Notes under the pieces: model-generated
Seen by the model: only the letters and a program-made list of their open reading frames with translations
Told to the model about the DNA's origin: nothing
Databases searched by the model: none
Assembly: GCA_016714895.1 (NCBI GenBank)
Contig: JADKBV010000012.1
Location: 248,001-312,000 of the forward strand
Direction of reading: 5' to 3'
Length of the DNA: 64,000 bases
Origin: Saprospiraceae bacterium
GTDB taxonomy: Bacteria > Bacteroidota > Bacteroidia > Chitinophagales > Saprospiraceae
Shown here: piece by piece, positions 46,456 to 57,256 of the stretch
Numbering within the stretch: position 1 is the stretch's first letter
Layout of the letters: each line of letters opens with the position of its first letter
Made by a program: the position numbers and the translations under genes

Positions 46456-47742
46456 TTAATGTTCGTGTTCGCCTGTGTTTGATAATTTAGCATTGATAAA
46501 AAATGCACCTTTAGTTACAATTACTGCATCTTTTGGTATATCATTTACAAATGTGATTGCAGTATAACCCATATTAGAAACACCTTTAATAATTTCTATT
46601 TTTTCAAAATTGGTGGTGATTTTTGGCTCTGCTTCTTTACCTTTTTCTGCTTCCTTATGGTCGTGTCCTTCTTCGCCTTCTTCGTGGTGTTCTTCTGGTT
46701 CTTTATCTGTTTTTATAAAAATGTAAAACTTACCATCAGCTTCTACAATAGCTTCGGTAGGCACGGCTGGTGAAGTAACATTGTTTAGACTAACTATGGC
46801 TGTAATATTCATACCATCAATTAATCCTGTTTTATTGCCTTTTACATTGCAATGTACTGGTATGGTTTTGCTATCACTTTCAAAAGCTGTACCAATACTA
46901 TAAACTACTGCATCGTATTCCGTAGTTGGATTGTTAGTTAAGGTAAAATGAATAGTTTGTCCAACTTTAAGCATTGGTAGGTCTTTTTCAAATACGTTGA
47001 GATCTAAATGCAATGAGCCATTATCTACAATTTCGGCTACAGGCGAAGATACATCTACATACGAGCCGATTTTAGCAAATACATTACTCACAGTGCCACT
47101 TAAAGGACTTGAAACGAATAACATTGATTGTAAATTTCCGTTGCTTATATTATTAGGGTTTATGCCCATTAGTTGAATTTGTTGCTGTAATGAAGCTCTA
47201 CGAGTTCGCAAACTATTTAAATCGGCTGTGGCACTTTGTAAGTTTTTTTGCTCCTGCATTTCCTTCGTTCAATTCTTTTTTGCCTTGCAACTTCTTGTTC
47301 TGCAAAAGTAATTTTACTGCCTGAACTTAAATATTCTTCTTGTAGTTGTATAAATTGAGGATTGGCAATAGTAGCAATTGTTTGCCCTTTTTACATAAGA
47401 ACCTATTTGAACATTCAAAGTTTTAATTACACCACCATATAAAGAAGTAGCATTTGCCTTGTTGTTGTTTGGAACTTTTAGATTGCCATTTGCTTTTATG
47501 GTTGCCGTTAGTTCTTTGTTTTCAATATTACCAAAGGTAATGCCCACTGTTTTAATTTGTTCAGCAGTAAGGGAAGCAATAGTGGCTGGGGCTTCTTCGT
47601 GGGGTTCTTCTTTTTTGGCTTCTGTTTTTGTTTCAGCTGTGCCGTGATTATGACCATCGCCTTCTTTATGATTGCTACAGGCAGATAACAATAAAGTAAG
47701 AATTATTGTTACAGAAATTATTTTATTTATTTGAAATATCAT
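46456..47742 (-). pseudogene. RND efflux periplasmic adaptor (CzcB/CusB type), three homopolymer frameshifts
   Basis: The lipoprotein N-terminus (LLLSACSNHKEGDGHNHG) is followed by a barrel-sandwich hybrid start (LYGGVIKTLNVQIGSYVK), hairpin helices, SSPLSGTVSNVFAKIG (second lipoyl half), beta-barrel, and a His-rich loop (EEHHEEGEEGHDHKEAEKGK). Frame breaks fall in A runs (coding strand) at 47388-47392, 47276-47281 and 47243-47249; each has one A too many. Corrected, it is about 425 aa. It links the inner-membrane RND pump to the outer-membrane channel for Co/Zn/Cd. Confidence 0.82.
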
Positions 47743-47750
47743 CTGAAATA

Positions 47751-50700
47751 TTATTTATTGATTATTGAATTTATATTGATTACTGTTTGGTTTATTTGCT
47801 GAATGGATTGCAAGTAATTTAATTGTATATCGGTAGCTGTTTGTAAAGCGTACAAATATTCTACATAACTTACATCTCCTGTTCGATAGCCTAATTGTGC
47901 TGATTTTACAATTTCTTCTGCATTTGGTAAGGCATTGGATTTGTAGTAATTGTATTGCTTTACATCTTGCTCATATTGTGTCATCGTATTTTGCAGTTGT
48001 GATTGCAGTTGTTTTTTTTCATATTCTGCTTGTTGTGCTAAACTTTGCTTTTGATATTCTAAGCTCTTAATTCTTGCTTTTGTTGCTCCGTAAGTTAAAG
48101 GAATAGCAATACCAATATTTACAACACTAAATCTATTGCCTGCACCAAAATATTTATCTGCACCATTGATAGTTTGAAAACCAATTAAGGATTGATTGGA
48201 ATAGCCAATTTTAAAATCGGGTAAGCCTTGTGCCTTTTCTACTTTTTTTGTTTGCTCGGCAATTAGCATATTTTGATACAGCGATTGCAACATTGGGTGA
48301 TTGGCTATTGCATTGGTATCAATTAAATTATTAACAGTTAAGGGTACATAGTTTGCATTTGTAATAAGTACAATACTATCATTTGTATTTAATAATGCTT
48401 TTAAACTTTGATAGGCATTTATTAGATATACTTGGTTTTGTTGTGTCAATAAATTGATTTCGCCTTGTTTTGTTTGGGCTGTATTAATTTCAATTTTTTT
48501 GGTATCGCCTGTTTTATATCTCAAATTGGCTACTCGTAAGAACTCGATATACAAACTATCCAAACTTTGTAGTTTTTGTTTGTTGAATTGTAAATATTCT
48601 ATTTGGTAGTATAAACTGCGAACTTGATTTTTGATTTCATAAATACTCAATTGCTGTTGTAGCTGTTTTGCTTTAATTTCTGCATTAATCAATTCTTTTT
48701 TAGCACCAAATAATGTAGGAAACGGTATGGTTTGAGAAAGTTGAAAAGCATTGTCAAACTTGATACTGTTGTACTGACCAAGTTGCATATTGAAATCCAT
48801 TTTGGGTAATTCATTGGCAGTTTTTTCAGACTTTCTGTTGCTTTTATTTCCAAATCATTTGCCTTAATAGATTGATTGTTTTGAATTGCAATATTTATTG
48901 CTTGGTCTATTGAACTAATATTTACAGTTTGAGCATTTACATTTATTGTTGAACATAAAAACAATAAAATAGTGGCTGTTATAACTGGTTTCACTTTTGG
49001 TTTTCTTTTTAGATTTATTTTTGAATTAAATATTATATAAAGCAGGGGCAGTACAAATAGTGTAAGGAAAGTGGCTGTAAGTAAACCGCCAATTACAACT
49101 GTGGCTAATGGTTTTTGCACTTCTGCACCTGCACTACTGCTTAATGCCATTGGTAAAAAACCTAAGCTGGCAACTGTGGCTGTCATTAATACTGGTCTTA
49201 ATCTTATTTTTGTGCCTTCTATTACTCTTTTAATTATATCTGTCCAACCTTCTTTTTCTAATTGATTGAAAGTACCAATGAGTACAATTCCGTTTAATAC
49301 TGCTACGCCAAACAAAGCAATAAAACCAATACCTGCACTTATACTAAATGGCATACCACGAAGTAATAAAGCAAAAATACCACCTATTGCACTCATTGGT
49401 ATGGCTGTAAATATTAAACCTGCTTGCTTGAAAGAACGGAATGTAAAATAGAGTAACATAAAAATTAATAGTAGTGATATAGGCACTGCTATTAATAAAC
49501 GCTTACTTGCTTTTTGTAAATTTTCAAAAGTACCACCATAGGTAAAATAATAACCCGAAGGCAAAGTGATTTGTGTATTTAGTTTTTGTTGTATTTCCTC
49601 CACTACACTTTGTACATCTCTATCTTTTACATTAAACCCTACTACAATTCTTCGTTTTCCTGCCTCTCTACTTATTTGTGCAGGACCTAATTTGTAAGCA
49701 ATATTGGCTACTTGTGAAAGTGGAATTTGAGAGCCTGAACTGGTTGGTATCATCAAATTATTTACATCTTCAATACTGCTTCGGTAGGTGCTATCTAAAC
49801 GAACTACTAAGTCAAACTTTCTTTCGTTTTCAAAAACAACACCTGTACTTTTGCCTGCAAAGGCTGTGCTAACTATATCGTTTACATCTTGAATAGTTAG
49901 TCCATAATTGGCAATGCGTAATCTGTCGTATTCAATATTTATTTGTGGTAGTCCGTTTACTCTTTCTATTTGTGGGGCTGTAGCACCTTGTACCGATTGT
50001 ATAACTTGATTTACTTTAGTAGCATAAGTTGATAGGGTGTCCATATTTTCGCCAAATATTTTTACCGCTACATCTTGCCTAATGCCTGTCATTAATTCAT
50101 TAAAACGCATTTGTATGGGTTGGTTTTTTTCAAAAAATATACCTGGTATTGCTTCTAATTTTTCGTAAATTTCATCGGCTAATTCATCGTATGTTTTATT
50201 TGATTTCCATTCATTTTGTGGCTTTAGAATAATCATCATATCTGTAGCTTCTGGTGGCATTGGGTCTGTTGGTACTTCGGCACTACCTGTTTTGCCTACT
50301 ACCATTTTCACTTCATCAAATTGTTTAATAATTCTGCTGGCTTGCATAGAAGTTTCAATACTTTGATTTAAGGAACTGCCTTGTGGTAGTATGCAATGAA
50401 ATGCAAAATCTCCTTCGGCAAGTGTAGGTATAAATTCGCCTCCCATACGGCTAAAAACAATAATACTAATAGCGAAGATTGATACTGTGATACCCACCAA
50501 CCAATATTTTAGTTGTATGGCTTTTTGTAATAATGGTTGATACCTATTTTGTAAAAAATCCATCATTTTATCACTAAATGTTTTTTTGTGATTGATAGTT
50601 TTAGGTAAAAACAAAGCACACATCATAGGAATATAAGTAAGCGATAAAATTAATGCTCCAAATATGGCAAAGCCAACTGTCATAGCCATTGGGCTAAACA

Positions 50701-52114
50701 TTTTGCCTTCTATGCCAATTAAAGTAAGAATAGGAATATATACTATTAAGATTATTATTTCGCCAAAAGTGGCACTACTCCTGATTTTAGAGGCTGATTG
50801 AAAAACTTCTTCATCCATTTCATTTTGAGATAATTTACCAATCGTTTTGCGTAAGCCCAAATGGTGTAAGGTGGCTTCTACTATAATTACAGCACCATCT
50901 ACAATAAGCCCAAAATCTATAGCACCTAAACTCATTAAATTTGCACTTACACCAAATACATTCATTAAGCCCAATGCAAATAGCATTGATAATGGAATGG
51001 CAGAAGCTACGATAAGCCCTGCTCTGAAGTTTCCTAAGAACAAAACCAATACAAAAATTACAATTAGAGCACCTTCTATTAGGTTTTTTTCTACTGTACT
51101 CATTGCCCTTTTTACTAAGTCAGTTCTATCTAAATAAGGCTCTATAACAATATCATTTGGTAACGATTTTTGAATGGTTGGCAGTTTTTCTTTTATTCTA
51201 TTTACAACATTGCTACTATTTTCACCTTTAAGCATCATAACTATACCACCTACTGCATCTACTTCACCATTGAAAGTCATAGCACCGTAACGAGTAGCAA
51301 AACCAAATTTTACTTCGGCTACATCTTTTATAAAAATAGGAATACCGCCTGTGCTTTTTACAGCAATATTTTTCACATCTTCTATTGAAGTAACCAAGCC
51401 CACGCCACGAATAAAGTAGGCATTGGGTTTCTTATCAATATAAGCACCGCCTGTGTTTTGATTGTTTTTTTCCAACGCTGTAAAAATTTCTGGAATACTC
51501 ACACCCATTGCTTTTAAGCGATTGGGATTTATTGATACTTCGTATTGTTTTAGTTCGCCACCAAAACTATTTACTTCTGCAATGCCGGGTGTGCCATTGA
51601 GTTGCCTTGCTACTATCCAATCTTGCATTGTACGTAAGTCTTTGGCATTGTACTTGCTTTCATTACCTTTTGTAGGGTGAATGATATATTGATAGACTTC
51701 GCCAAGTCCTGTACTAACTGGTGCTAATTCGGGTGTACCTATGCCATTTGGTATTTTTTCTTGGGCTTCTTTTAGTTTTTCGTTTATTAACTGACGAGCA
51801 AAATATATATCTACTTCGTCTTTAAAAACAACGGTAATTACCGATAAGCCGAACCTTGAAATACTCCTTACTTCTTCTATGTGTGGAATATTAGCAAGGC
51901 TTTGTTCTATTGGAAATGTAACTAATTGTTCTACTTCTTGCCCTGCCAAAGTAGGACAACTGGTAAATATTTGTACTTGATTATTGGTAATATCTGGTAC
52001 TGCATCTACTGACAGTTTGGTAGCACTCCAAACGCCCCAAATAATGAGTAACAAGGTCATTATACCTATGACTATCTTGTTTTTTATACTGAATTTAATT
52101 ATTTTATCTAACAC
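47751..52114 (-). pseudogene. CzcA/CusA RND metal pump fused to a TolC-type channel, one frameshift
   Basis: The first frame (52114 to 48689) is a ~1040-residue heavy-metal RND transporter: MLDKIIKFSIKNKIVIG, DAVPDITNNQVQI, the TM4 acidic motif region GAIDFGLIVDGAVIIVE, SAGAEVQKPLATVVIGG. It continues straight into a signal-like LLFLCSTINVNAQ and the start of an outer-membrane factor. The second frame (48800 to 47751) is the rest of the TolC-like protein (two alpha-hairpin repeats, TQTKQGEINLL, AQLGYRTGDVSYVEY). The break is in the A6 run at 48831-48836; seven A would read LKKTANELPKMDFNM. Corrected, it is ~1454 aa, the size of Bacteroidota CzcA-TolC fusions. Confidence 0.82.
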
Positions 52115-52257
52115 TATATTTTATGATTAATTATTAATGAATGATAGTAAATTGCTGTAAGGCAAATACTAATGACTAAACATTAATGATTAAGATTGCA
52201 TAAAGCAATTCCACAATAAAAAGGAATGGAAATAGTGTACTTACTATTCGTTAATCA

Positions 52258-52590
52258 TTAACAAGTAGTATGTATTTTTGGTGGTTGCCAAATGTTTCCG
52301 TAGAAGTTGGAAATAAAAGAAAAATTACGGATAGCAACTTTTTGAGAAAAAGAAAACTGTGTAGGGTTTTTGATTTGAAACGGTTTAAAATCTAAGGCTA
52401 TTACATTTGCACTGCAACAAGAACAGGTACAGAAAGGACTGCAATTATCGTCTTTATCTTGCTGGTGGTCGTGTTTTTGAGTAAGCTCCGTTGTAGCCTC
52501 TTTATCATTGCAATTATTATGCACATCGCTACAAGGCACTACTGAAAGCACCAAAATGTAGAGAGCCATAAAATATGCAAATATTTTCAT
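52258..52590 (-). CDS. DUF6660-like small secreted protein
   Basis: 110 aa from the ATG at 52588-52590 (MKIFAYFMALYILVLSVVPCSD); a longer frame to 52644 overlaps fur. It has an N-terminal signal sequence or anchor, then a Cys/His-rich region (HNNCNDKE, HDHQQDKDDNCSPFCTCSCC) and an aromatic tail ending in PPKIHTTC. Similar small proteins precede czc-type pumps in many Bacteroidota; a periplasmic metal-binding role is inferred. It lies between fur and the pump gene. Confidence 0.65.
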   Translation of the reverse strand: MKIFAYFMALYILVLSVVPCSDVHNNCNDKEATTELTQKHDHQQDKDDNCSPFCTCSCCSANVIALDFKPFQIKNPTQFSFSQKVAIRNFSFISNFYGNIWQPPKIHTTC

Positions 52591-52634
52591 TGGGGCAAAG
52601 GTAATGATTATTGTATGCAATGCAATTGCAAAGT

Positions 52635-53042
52635 TTAAGAACAAGCATCACAAACTCCTTTAAGTACTAAATTGATAGATTGTAAAGTGAAGTTTTGAGG
52701 CAAATTAATGGGTGAAGGTTTAGCATTTAATAGGCAGAATGTTTTTTGACATATTGTGCAATGAAAATGACTATGTAAATCAGCTGGACTACAGGTACAG
52801 CCTTCTGAACATAAAGCGTATTTGATTTGGCCTGTTCCATCGTCAATGGTATGTATCAATTTATGTTCTAAGAAGGTTTTTAGTGTCCTAAATAATGTAG
52901 TTGCATCTGCTCTTTCGAATAAATCAACTAAGTCTTTATGGCTAATAGCACATTTTTGTTTACCAATAACTTCTAAAACCAACAACCTCATAGCTGTAGG
53001 TTTGATTCCAAATTGGTTAAGTTTATTTTCTAAGTCTACCAT
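52635..53042 (-). CDS. Fur-family metal-responsive repressor
   Basis: About 135 aa from ATG 53040-53042. It has a winged helix (IKPTAMRLLVLEVIGKQ, DATTLFRTLKTFLEHKLI) and metal-binding sites: HSHFHCTICQKTFC (CxxC and His cluster) and a C-terminal CDAC pair, the structural-zinc layout of Fur/Zur. The cluster below holds zinc/cadmium/cobalt efflux genes, so it may act as a Zur-like or de-repressor sensor. Start chosen at Met10 of the longest frame because it leaves 14 bp to the pAgo stop. Confidence 0.85.
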   Translation of the reverse strand: MVDLENKLNQFGIKPTAMRLLVLEVIGKQKCAISHKDLVDLFERADATTLFRTLKTFLEHKLIHTIDDGTGQIKYALCSEGCTCSPADLHSHFHCTICQKTFCLLNAKPSPINLPQNFTLQSINLVLKGVCDACS

Positions 53043-53056
53043 ATAAATCGCATTTT

Positions 53057-55144
53057 TTACAAAAACCAAAGATTATCTTTTCCAAACTCTGGAATATAGT
53101 CCTGCTTGAAATGTGAAAAAATATTGGCTACCATTTCTGGGTAGGCAATAGTTACTGGAATGTTTTGCTGGCTTACAGACTTCCAATACATACGGCTGAA
53201 TTGATAGACTTGATCTATTAATTTTTCAATTAAAACTTCATCTTCCAAAAGATCCAAATGAGTGGAGGTTAGTTTAATTTTTATAGGAAAGTGATATTCT
53301 TTGTCGGTAACCTTACTTTCAGGCTTATACCTGGTATTATTAAATAGTAAATATTGCCTTTCAGCCATTTTAATATATGTACCGCTGTATGGCATTAAAT
53401 TTACTTTGTCTAAAGTGTCAAATGCTAATAATTCTTTGCTTACAGTTTTATTAATCGAAACTACAATAATCGGTACTGGTAGCTTTAACCCATTATACAG
53501 CATATCCAAAATAGGTTTTAACTCTCTGTTGCTAATTACCTTGTAGAAGTGAATAATTACTCTTGTTGCTTCTGGTTTATTTTTATGGAATGTTTCCACA
53601 GCTTCACGAATAGAGCCAACTAATGCTGCAATGTTTTGCTGGCCAAAGCAAGTAAAATTTTTGAAACGACCTTTATTGTCAAAACAAAAGGCAGAACCTA
53701 AATAAGTTGTTTTCTTTGTATGGCAACGAAAAGCACCAACACCAATTATTAATTCATTGTCTTCTTCCCTATCCAAACGCCACGGTACACCGCCTAATTT
53801 TGCTAAAATGGCAGCTTGTATATTTGGTAAGAAGTAATTAAAGTATTCATTTTGTTTGAAACTACTACTATATTTATCCCATTTACGAATGTTGTTTTTA
53901 TAGATTACTTGTGAGTAATATTTTTCGTGTAAAAACATTTCTTTCATACGAAAGTACAAACCCTTTTTGACTGGATTTGAATCATATTTTGGCACTGGAG
54001 TAATGTACAAAATGCAATACTTTACATTTGGGTCTTTTTTGCGATTATGAATTATATTGTAAATATCTGTTATGGCAGTTTCAAGTTTATCAAATACAAT
54101 ATTTAAAGATTCATCAATATAGAAAGGCTGATAAATAAAGTCTTGTAAATTAGGATGTGTTTTATATCCCTTTTCAAAATAATCTTTTAACAATAAATAA
54201 TCTGGCTGACTATCCTTTTGATATATAAAAAAGAAAACTACATTGTTGGGTGGTGGTATAGGTTCGCAAGGACCTAATGTTTTTAAATCTGTTTTGGGTT
54301 CTACGCCTTTGGCATTTCCAAATTGTAACAGATTAGATGTTTCTGATAGCTTATGACTTGTTGCAGTATAGTTTTTAATAAAACCATTGGCATCTATCGG
54401 TAATATTGCTCTAAATGCATCATTGTTTAAAAAGGATTCATAAAATGCATTTATTGGTTTAAAGTAACGTGGGTAACGATTTTTGTTATCGGGTAATTCA
54501 TAGGTTATACTATAGGTTTGATATAAAGTATTTCCAATAATTGGGAATATTTTATCTAAATGCAATTTTTCTTGAGGGTCTAAATACTCCCAAGTTCTAA
54601 CCAAACCATTACTGTTTACTAAGTGTAACTTAGTTGTTTCAAAGCCTGGCATTTCTTTCAAACTTTTTTTGCTTACTCTTGAAGTGCCATCATATGACAC
54701 TACCAATTCAAAGCCATCAGTTACATTAGCATAGTTTACTTTTAGCGTAAATTTATTATAAAGATTATATTCATTTCTTTTCTCTTCAGTATTTAGAAAC
54801 CAAACTTCTATATCATCTGTAAAATTGCGTTGCATAATATGGGCTACACCATTACGGAAATATGAGTAAATTAGATGCTTGAAATAATGTATTGCAATGC
54901 TTGGGTTTTTGGCAATGTCAACTGTGATTAAAAAAGAATCTTCTTTTGGCGTACCAAAGTCGGTATAGATTCTATTATTTTCTTCTAAGATTGCAGGTGT
55001 AATGTTTTCGCCAGCTAATTGAAGAACTTCTTCATCTAAATACAAACCATAAAAACCTTGTTTTTTACCTATCGAAAAAGGCAGGGTGATTTGCTGAACA
55101 GGGGCAATAAATGGGATAATATTTAGCTGTAAAGACTGTTGCAT
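53057..55144 (-). CDS. Prokaryotic Argonaute, long type, predicted catalytically inactive
   Basis: 695 aa: N-terminal and PAZ-like region (about 1-290), MID domain (about 300-455), PIWI domain (about 460-695). The MID/PIWI border has FLPNIQAAILAKLGGVPWRLD, the NxxxxxxxKxGGxPW signature of Argonautes, and PIWI ends with NIPVTIAYPEMVANIF. The catalytic tetrad is broken: the first strand reads LIIGVGAF (usual IGxDxS/G) near 466, and the HRDG position reads IIHFYK near 533. It likely binds a guide and target without slicing. It begins 53 bp after the brxL stop on the same strand, so it is probably part of the BREX transcript. Confidence 0.85.
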   Translation of the reverse strand: MQQSLQLNIIPFIAPVQQITLPFSIGKKQGFYGLYLDEEVLQLAGENITPAILEENNRIYTDFGTPKEDSFLITVDIAKNPSIAIHYFKHLIYSYFRNGVAHIMQRNFTDDIEVWFLNTEEKRNEYNLYNKFTLKVNYANVTDGFELVVSYDGTSRVSKKSLKEMPGFETTKLHLVNSNGLVRTWEYLDPQEKLHLDKIFPIIGNTLYQTYSITYELPDNKNRYPRYFKPINAFYESFLNNDAFRAILPIDANGFIKNYTATSHKLSETSNLLQFGNAKGVEPKTDLKTLGPCEPIPPPNNVVFFFIYQKDSQPDYLLLKDYFEKGYKTHPNLQDFIYQPFYIDESLNIVFDKLETAITDIYNIIHNRKKDPNVKYCILYITPVPKYDSNPVKKGLYFRMKEMFLHEKYYSQVIYKNNIRKWDKYSSSFKQNEYFNYFLPNIQAAILAKLGGVPWRLDREEDNELIIGVGAFRCHTKKTTYLGSAFCFDNKGRFKNFTCFGQQNIAALVGSIREAVETFHKNKPEATRVIIHFYKVISNRELKPILDMLYNGLKLPVPIIVVSINKTVSKELLAFDTLDKVNLMPYSGTYIKMAERQYLLFNNTRYKPESKVTDKEYHFPIKIKLTSTHLDLLEDEVLIEKLIDQVYQFSRMYWKSVSQQNIPVTIAYPEMVANIFSHFKQDYIPEFGKDNLWFL

Positions 55145-55197
55145 TGTGGTACTTTAAATTTTGTTTTATTTATTTTGCTCTATATTTTATTTTAGTT

Positions 55198-57246
55198 TTA
55201 TTCACCCATTACTGCTTTTTGTAACAACATCTGACTATTGCCATAAAATGGCACATCTGTTTTACCTAAGATGCTTTGGGGAATGGTAAGCATTTCATTT
55301 ATATTTTCCATTGGTACTAAAACTGTTTTAGCACCGTTTTCGGAAAGCAAGGTTACTTTATCGGCAAAATTCATTGATCTTTCGATTGCACCACCAATGG
55401 ATATATTTCCAAGAACTGCTAAACCTGCTTTTAAATTCTTTTTATAAATGGCTGATATAATTGCAATGTAAACTGCACTACCTATGCCACCACTGATATA
55501 TGCCCCCATTAGATTACTGATTTGAATGTTGATGTCGTAACCTGATAATGAGTGCTGCTCGTTCAATATGCTTTTTTCATTTGCTCTTAGGTAGTTGTAA
55601 GTGTTTTTAATATTTTCTTTTACATCTTGTGAGCTTGTGCCTGTTACATTTATTTTTCCTGAACCTTTTAAAGCAACTACTTCAATTTTCACCAAAGCAT
55701 TACTTTCTCCATCACTTGTTGCAGTATAGCAAACACCAGGTGATAAGGGGTTAGATTCTATTAATGAAGAACCTTTTTCTTCTTGTAGACCAACAAAAAT
55801 TTCTTCCTGTGTTTCTTTATCGATGTATGAGAAATTGGTATCCCAAAATTCCATTCCACCAATTCGTTTTAACTGCTCTTTTACTCTTCTTCGCATTTCC
55901 ATACCAATTACCAAATATTCTCTTATGTCTTCTTTGGTATATTCTCCATCGGGATGCAGCAATTTTATAAAGCCTGAGATAATCCGCCTTACAGACTTAG
56001 AATCTCTTTGCTTTAGGTGCGAACCCAAATTAAAGTACTTGTCTAAGGCATCATAGTAAGTTGTTTTTCTCTGTGACTTTAAGATTTCTGAAAAGAAATC
56101 GGTACTGAACCCAAAGTGATTGGTAAAGTTTGCAGGACTAAATTTTGTTATTTCCCAACCGGGTAAAAACAAATTGATACGGTCTAAAAATGCGGTGTCG
56201 TGGTTTACTTCATCTGATAGCGGACTGAATAAATGTGAAGTCTGCAATACCGTCTCTACTGGTTGGTTGATATTACCGTTTAAGATTACAGATGCTGAAC
56301 CTGAAATTTCACCGCCTTTTGCTCTGGAGAATGAACCTGATTCCATATAGTCCTTCATCAAAGGAATAGCATCTCTGTCTTTAAAAAGCTTATCGGTACT
56401 TTCATCAAAGCAAATAGCATCCCATAAACCTACTGCACCCACTCTGCCTGTGGTATTGTTTACAAATAATTGAGCAACTGACCCTTGACCGCCTGAAATG
56501 AGTATGGCATAAGGCGTAATTTCTTTGTATATGTATGACTTACCTGAAGAACGAGGACCTAACTCCACCATATTGAAATTGGCTTCAACTAATGGAATTA
56601 AGCGGCACATTAACAGGTTTAGTTTTCTGTCATCTAAGCCTTCGCTGTATGGTTCATAACCTGCACTTCTTAGCAGCAATTTTTTCCATTCATCTTTGGT
56701 AAACTCTTTTCTTTTTTCTGATATTTTAGAATTGTCAAAAGTGGAAAGCTGTATTGGTTTAATGTCTGTTACAACAAATGGAAAAACAGTTGAACCAATG
56801 GTAATCATTGGATCATACTCCATTTCAATAATTGCCCAAATACCACCAAGCAAAAGCTTTTCGTGTGCATTTACCAATTCATCACTAATGTTAGCCTTTC
56901 TGATATTACTATTGGCTATGTTTGCCCAATAACGGTCTCTTTGAGCATCGAGTTCTACGGAAATTTTATCGATAATTTTATACCTACCCTTTTCACGAAG
57001 TTTGGACTGAATAAGTGTACTTTCTTCGGGGTTGATGTAATGGTTTCTTAGAATGGTTTTTACATTTTCCATTCCTTCCTTTAGCTTTTCTTCATCTTCG
57101 GTACTGCAAGTATTAGCTAATAAATACTCCAACACAAACGCTGGAACATTTGCACCACCTTTGATGATACCTACCAAGTCTTTCTTTACCACAAATCCCC
57201 TGAAGTGGTCTAAGGCTTTTATATCTAAGTCGTCTAATATTATCAT
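55198..57246 (-). CDS. brxL: BREX type 1 Lon-like protein BrxL
   Basis: 682 aa. The AAA+ part has a Walker A ELGPRSSGKS near 232 and Walker B-like DAICFDEST near 280. A C-terminal Lon-protease-like domain follows (about 560-682; GGIGSAVYIAIISA places a serine where Lon has its catalytic Ser). The usual lysine context is not obvious (GGAIERSMNFADKV). BrxL is a ring ATPase of BREX phage-exclusion systems that binds DNA. It begins 10 bp after the pglZ stop, typical BREX order. Confidence 0.88.
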   Translation of the reverse strand: MIILDDLDIKALDHFRGFVVKKDLVGIIKGGANVPAFVLEYLLANTCSTEDEEKLKEGMENVKTILRNHYINPEESTLIQSKLREKGRYKIIDKISVELDAQRDRYWANIANSNIRKANISDELVNAHEKLLLGGIWAIIEMEYDPMITIGSTVFPFVVTDIKPIQLSTFDNSKISEKRKEFTKDEWKKLLLRSAGYEPYSEGLDDRKLNLLMCRLIPLVEANFNMVELGPRSSGKSYIYKEITPYAILISGGQGSVAQLFVNNTTGRVGAVGLWDAICFDESTDKLFKDRDAIPLMKDYMESGSFSRAKGGEISGSASVILNGNINQPVETVLQTSHLFSPLSDEVNHDTAFLDRINLFLPGWEITKFSPANFTNHFGFSTDFFSEILKSQRKTTYYDALDKYFNLGSHLKQRDSKSVRRIISGFIKLLHPDGEYTKEDIREYLVIGMEMRRRVKEQLKRIGGMEFWDTNFSYIDKETQEEIFVGLQEEKGSSLIESNPLSPGVCYTATSDGESNALVKIEVVALKGSGKINVTGTSSQDVKENIKNTYNYLRANEKSILNEQHSLSGYDINIQISNLMGAYISGGIGSAVYIAIISAIYKKNLKAGLAVLGNISIGGAIERSMNFADKVTLLSENGAKTVLVPMENINEMLTIPQSILGKTDVPFYGNSQMLLQKAVMGE

Positions 57247-57256
57247 ATTTCAATTT

